Origin: Candidatus Hydrogenedentota bacterium
Lineage (GTDB): Bacteria; Hydrogenedentota; Hydrogenedentia; Hydrogenedentales; SLHB01
Length of the DNA stretch: 17,102 nt
NCBI GenBank assembly: GCA_007130675.1
Contig: SLSB01000426.1
Location: 1-17,102, forward strand
Direction: 5' to 3'
The translations under genes and the position numbers were made by a program. Numbering within the stretch: position 1 is the first letter of the stretch; each line of letters opens with the position of its first letter. Shown here piece by piece: positions 15,706-17,102 of the stretch. The notes below the pieces were generated by a model. That model saw only the letters and a program-made list of their open reading frames with translations, did no database searches and had not been told where the DNA came from.

Positions 15706-17102
15706 ATGAACAAAGACGCTCTCAACCCCTCCCAACTGTTTATCGTTTTGGCGGTCATCTGCATTCTGGCGGGCACCGTTCTCGCGGAGACCACAAACGA
15801 GGTCTATTTTGGCTTCGAAAGCGGCGAACTCGAGGGATGGCGTGTGGTGGAAGGCGAGTTCGGCATGCTTGTCTGCGACCGGTCCGAGTTTCACAACACC
15901 CGCGAACCGTATAACAACCACGGCACATACTTTCTGTCTACTCTCGAGCAAAACGATTACCGGCCCAACGACCGCTTTACGGGGGTGATCGAATCGCCGG
16001 TATTTGAACTGCACGCCCCGGAGATCTCGTTCCTGGTAGGCGGGGGCAACCATGCCGACACCTACGTCGCGCTCTGCACCCTCGATGGCCAGGAACACCT
16101 CACAGCCCATGGCGCGAACTCCGAGGTGATGCAAGAGGTCACCTGGCACGCGACTGACTTGGTGGGCCAACGGTGTTTTGTCCGTATCGTTGACAAAAAT
16201 GAAGGGGGCTGGGGCCACGTCACGTTCGACCATTTCCGCGCGCAAGGCCAGCTTGACCCGGAAGCCACGGCAGCCCACTTCGCGCATCTCGACACTGCGC
16301 GCCTGCGCGAAGCTATTGCGGCGGAACTCGATGCGTGCACTTTCGAGGCGCTCGGCAACGCCATCGCGGGGCTTGCCGAGCGTTACGGTGAATCCATACC
16401 GGATGCCGAGGAGTTGCTCACTGAAACCGCGGAACTCGTGAGGACTGCTGACGAAATTCGTGCCGCGCCGCCGGATGAGAGCGCGTTGGAGCGTGCGGGC
16501 GAGCTTCGCCGGGCCTTCGAGGCTCTGCAGCGGCGGGCGCTGCTTTCGCATCCCGTCCTGCGCGAGCATCCCATCCTCTTCGTGACCCGAAGGCAATACC
16601 GCGTCGACCACCACAACACCGCGACGATGTTTCAGGTGGGCGAAATCAACGTGGGCAGCTTTGAAGGCGGCGGCGCACTGAAGACCATTCATTTCGGACG
16701 CGGCGGGGCTGTCGAAACGCTGCTCGAAGCGCCCGAGGGCATCATTCGCGACCCCGAAGTGCATTTTGATGGCGAGCGGATCGTGTTTTCGATGCGAAAA
16801 AACCGCGCCGGCGCCTACAACATCTACGAAATACACAGAGATGGGTCCGGGCTCAGGCAGCTCACGCATGCCGAACGCGTGTCGGACATCGACCCCCTGT
16901 ATCTGCCCGACGATTCGATCGTGTTCTCGTCAACGCGCGAGCCGAAATACTGCATGTGCAACCGCCACATCATGGCCAATCTGTTCCGCATGGACGCCGA
17001 CGGCGCGAACATCCACCAGATTGGAAGAAGCACCCTGTTCGAGGGCCATCCGGCATTGCTGCCCGATGGACGCATCATCTATGACCGATGGGAATACGTG
17101 GA
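15706..17102 (+). CDS. Secreted PD40/hydrazine-synthase-alpha-like protein, N-terminal 465 residues, truncated by window edge
   Basis: ATG 15706 with AAGGAA about 10 nt upstream; the frame is open to the right edge. Signal peptide: SQLFIVLAVICILAGTVLA. Residues about 35-185 are a jelly-roll domain of the kind attached to glycan-active proteins (FESGELEGWRV, VIESPVFEL, ISFLVGGG, RIVDKNEGGWGHVTFDHF). A helical stretch follows (about 190-300). From about 305 (ILFVTRRQYRVDHHNTATMF) the protein resembles large planctomycete TolB/PD40 propeller proteins that match the hydrazine synthase alpha-subunit middle domain. Examples are GIIRDPEVHFDGERIVFSMR, VSDIDPLYLPDDSIVFSSTR, YCMCNRHIMANLFRMDADG and LFEGHPALLPDGRIIYDRW. 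C416-M-C-N-R-H421 could be a metal or haem site. The similarity does not imply anammox: no other hydrazine genes are here. It probably forms an operon with the SagB-like gene. Confidence 0.75.
   Translation, partial: MNKDALNPSQLFIVLAVICILAGTVLAETTNEVYFGFESGELEGWRVVEGEFGMLVCDRSEFHNTREPYNNHGTYFLSTLEQNDYRPNDRFTGVIESPVFELHAPEISFLVGGGNHADTYVALCTLDGQEHLTAHGANSEVMQEVTWHATDLVGQRCFVRIVDKNEGGWGHVTFDHFRAQGQLDPEATAAHFAHLDTARLREAIAAELDACTFEALGNAIAGLAERYGESIPDAEELLTETAELVRTADEIRAAPPDESALERAGELRRAFEALQRRALLSHPVLREHPILFVTRRQYRVDHHNTATMFQVGEINVGSFEGGGALKTIHFGRGGAVETLLEAPEGIIRDPEVHFDGERIVFSMRKNRAGAYNIYEIHRDGSGLRQLTHAERVSDIDPLYLPDDSIVFSSTREPKYCMCNRHIMANLFRMDADGANIHQIGRSTLFEGHPALLPDGRIIYDRWEYV

Noticed and set aside
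15616..16869. 417-codon minus-strand open frame opposite the HZS-alpha-like gene
   Set aside because: The plus-strand frame has a signal peptide and clear domain blocks. The antisense frame has none.
14976..17102. Anammox hydrazine synthase or thiazole/oxazole peptide cluster
   Set aside because: Only one weakly matching domain of each is present, with no partner genes. The names reflect fold similarity only.

Overview
The window looks like chromosomal DNA from a free-living, GC-rich Gram-negative-type bacterium. The evidence is a hexameric type I citrate synthase, many Sec-exported or lipoprotein products, and good Shine-Dalgarno sites. The mix of large secreted glycosidase-like proteins, SBBP propeller lipoproteins and a planctomycete-style PD40/hydrazine-synthase-alpha-like protein suggests Planctomycetota or a neighbouring lineage such as Hydrogenedentota. 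This placement is inference from gene style and was not tested. No tRNA, rRNA, CRISPR array, transposase or integrase was seen.

Layout. Bases 1-1377 are on the minus strand: the N-terminal part of an NAD-dependent epimerase/dehydratase (runs off the left edge), preceded by a response regulator with a degenerate GGDEF-like output domain. A 293-bp divergent intergenic region follows. On the plus strand, 1671-4594 is a two-gene overlapping unit: a double-AAA+ Clp/Hsp100 ATPase and a membrane-anchored protein with a degraded FHA domain. Next come a secreted metallo-beta-lactamase-fold protein (4873-5928), citrate synthase gltA (6316-7590, with its own probable promoter and a strong intrinsic terminator), and a 61-codon cysteine-rich zinc-ribbon-like gene on the minus strand (7674-7859).

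From 8210 to the right edge everything is on the plus strand and almost everything is exported. It comprises a seven-bladed SBBP propeller lipoprotein, two tandem paralogous 820-840 aa secreted glycosidase-like proteins, a SagB/ThcOx-type nitroreductase with an N-terminal signal/anchor, and the first 465 codons of a secreted PD40/HZS-alpha-like protein. The last two are 7 nt apart and probably co-transcribed. Together this right half reads as a cell-surface or periplasmic polysaccharide/glycoconjugate-processing region with a flavoenzyme of unknown substrate.

The most striking non-coding signal is upstream of the SagB-like gene. A perfect 10-bp inverted repeat pairs with, and would hide, its ribosome binding site. 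A competing perfect 6-bp hairpin shares bases with the anti-SD arm, so the leader has the form of a two-state RNA switch. Other unexplained structures are bulged 12-bp hairpins at 254-288 and 4703-4734, and a GC-rich inverted repeat upstream of the Clp promoter.
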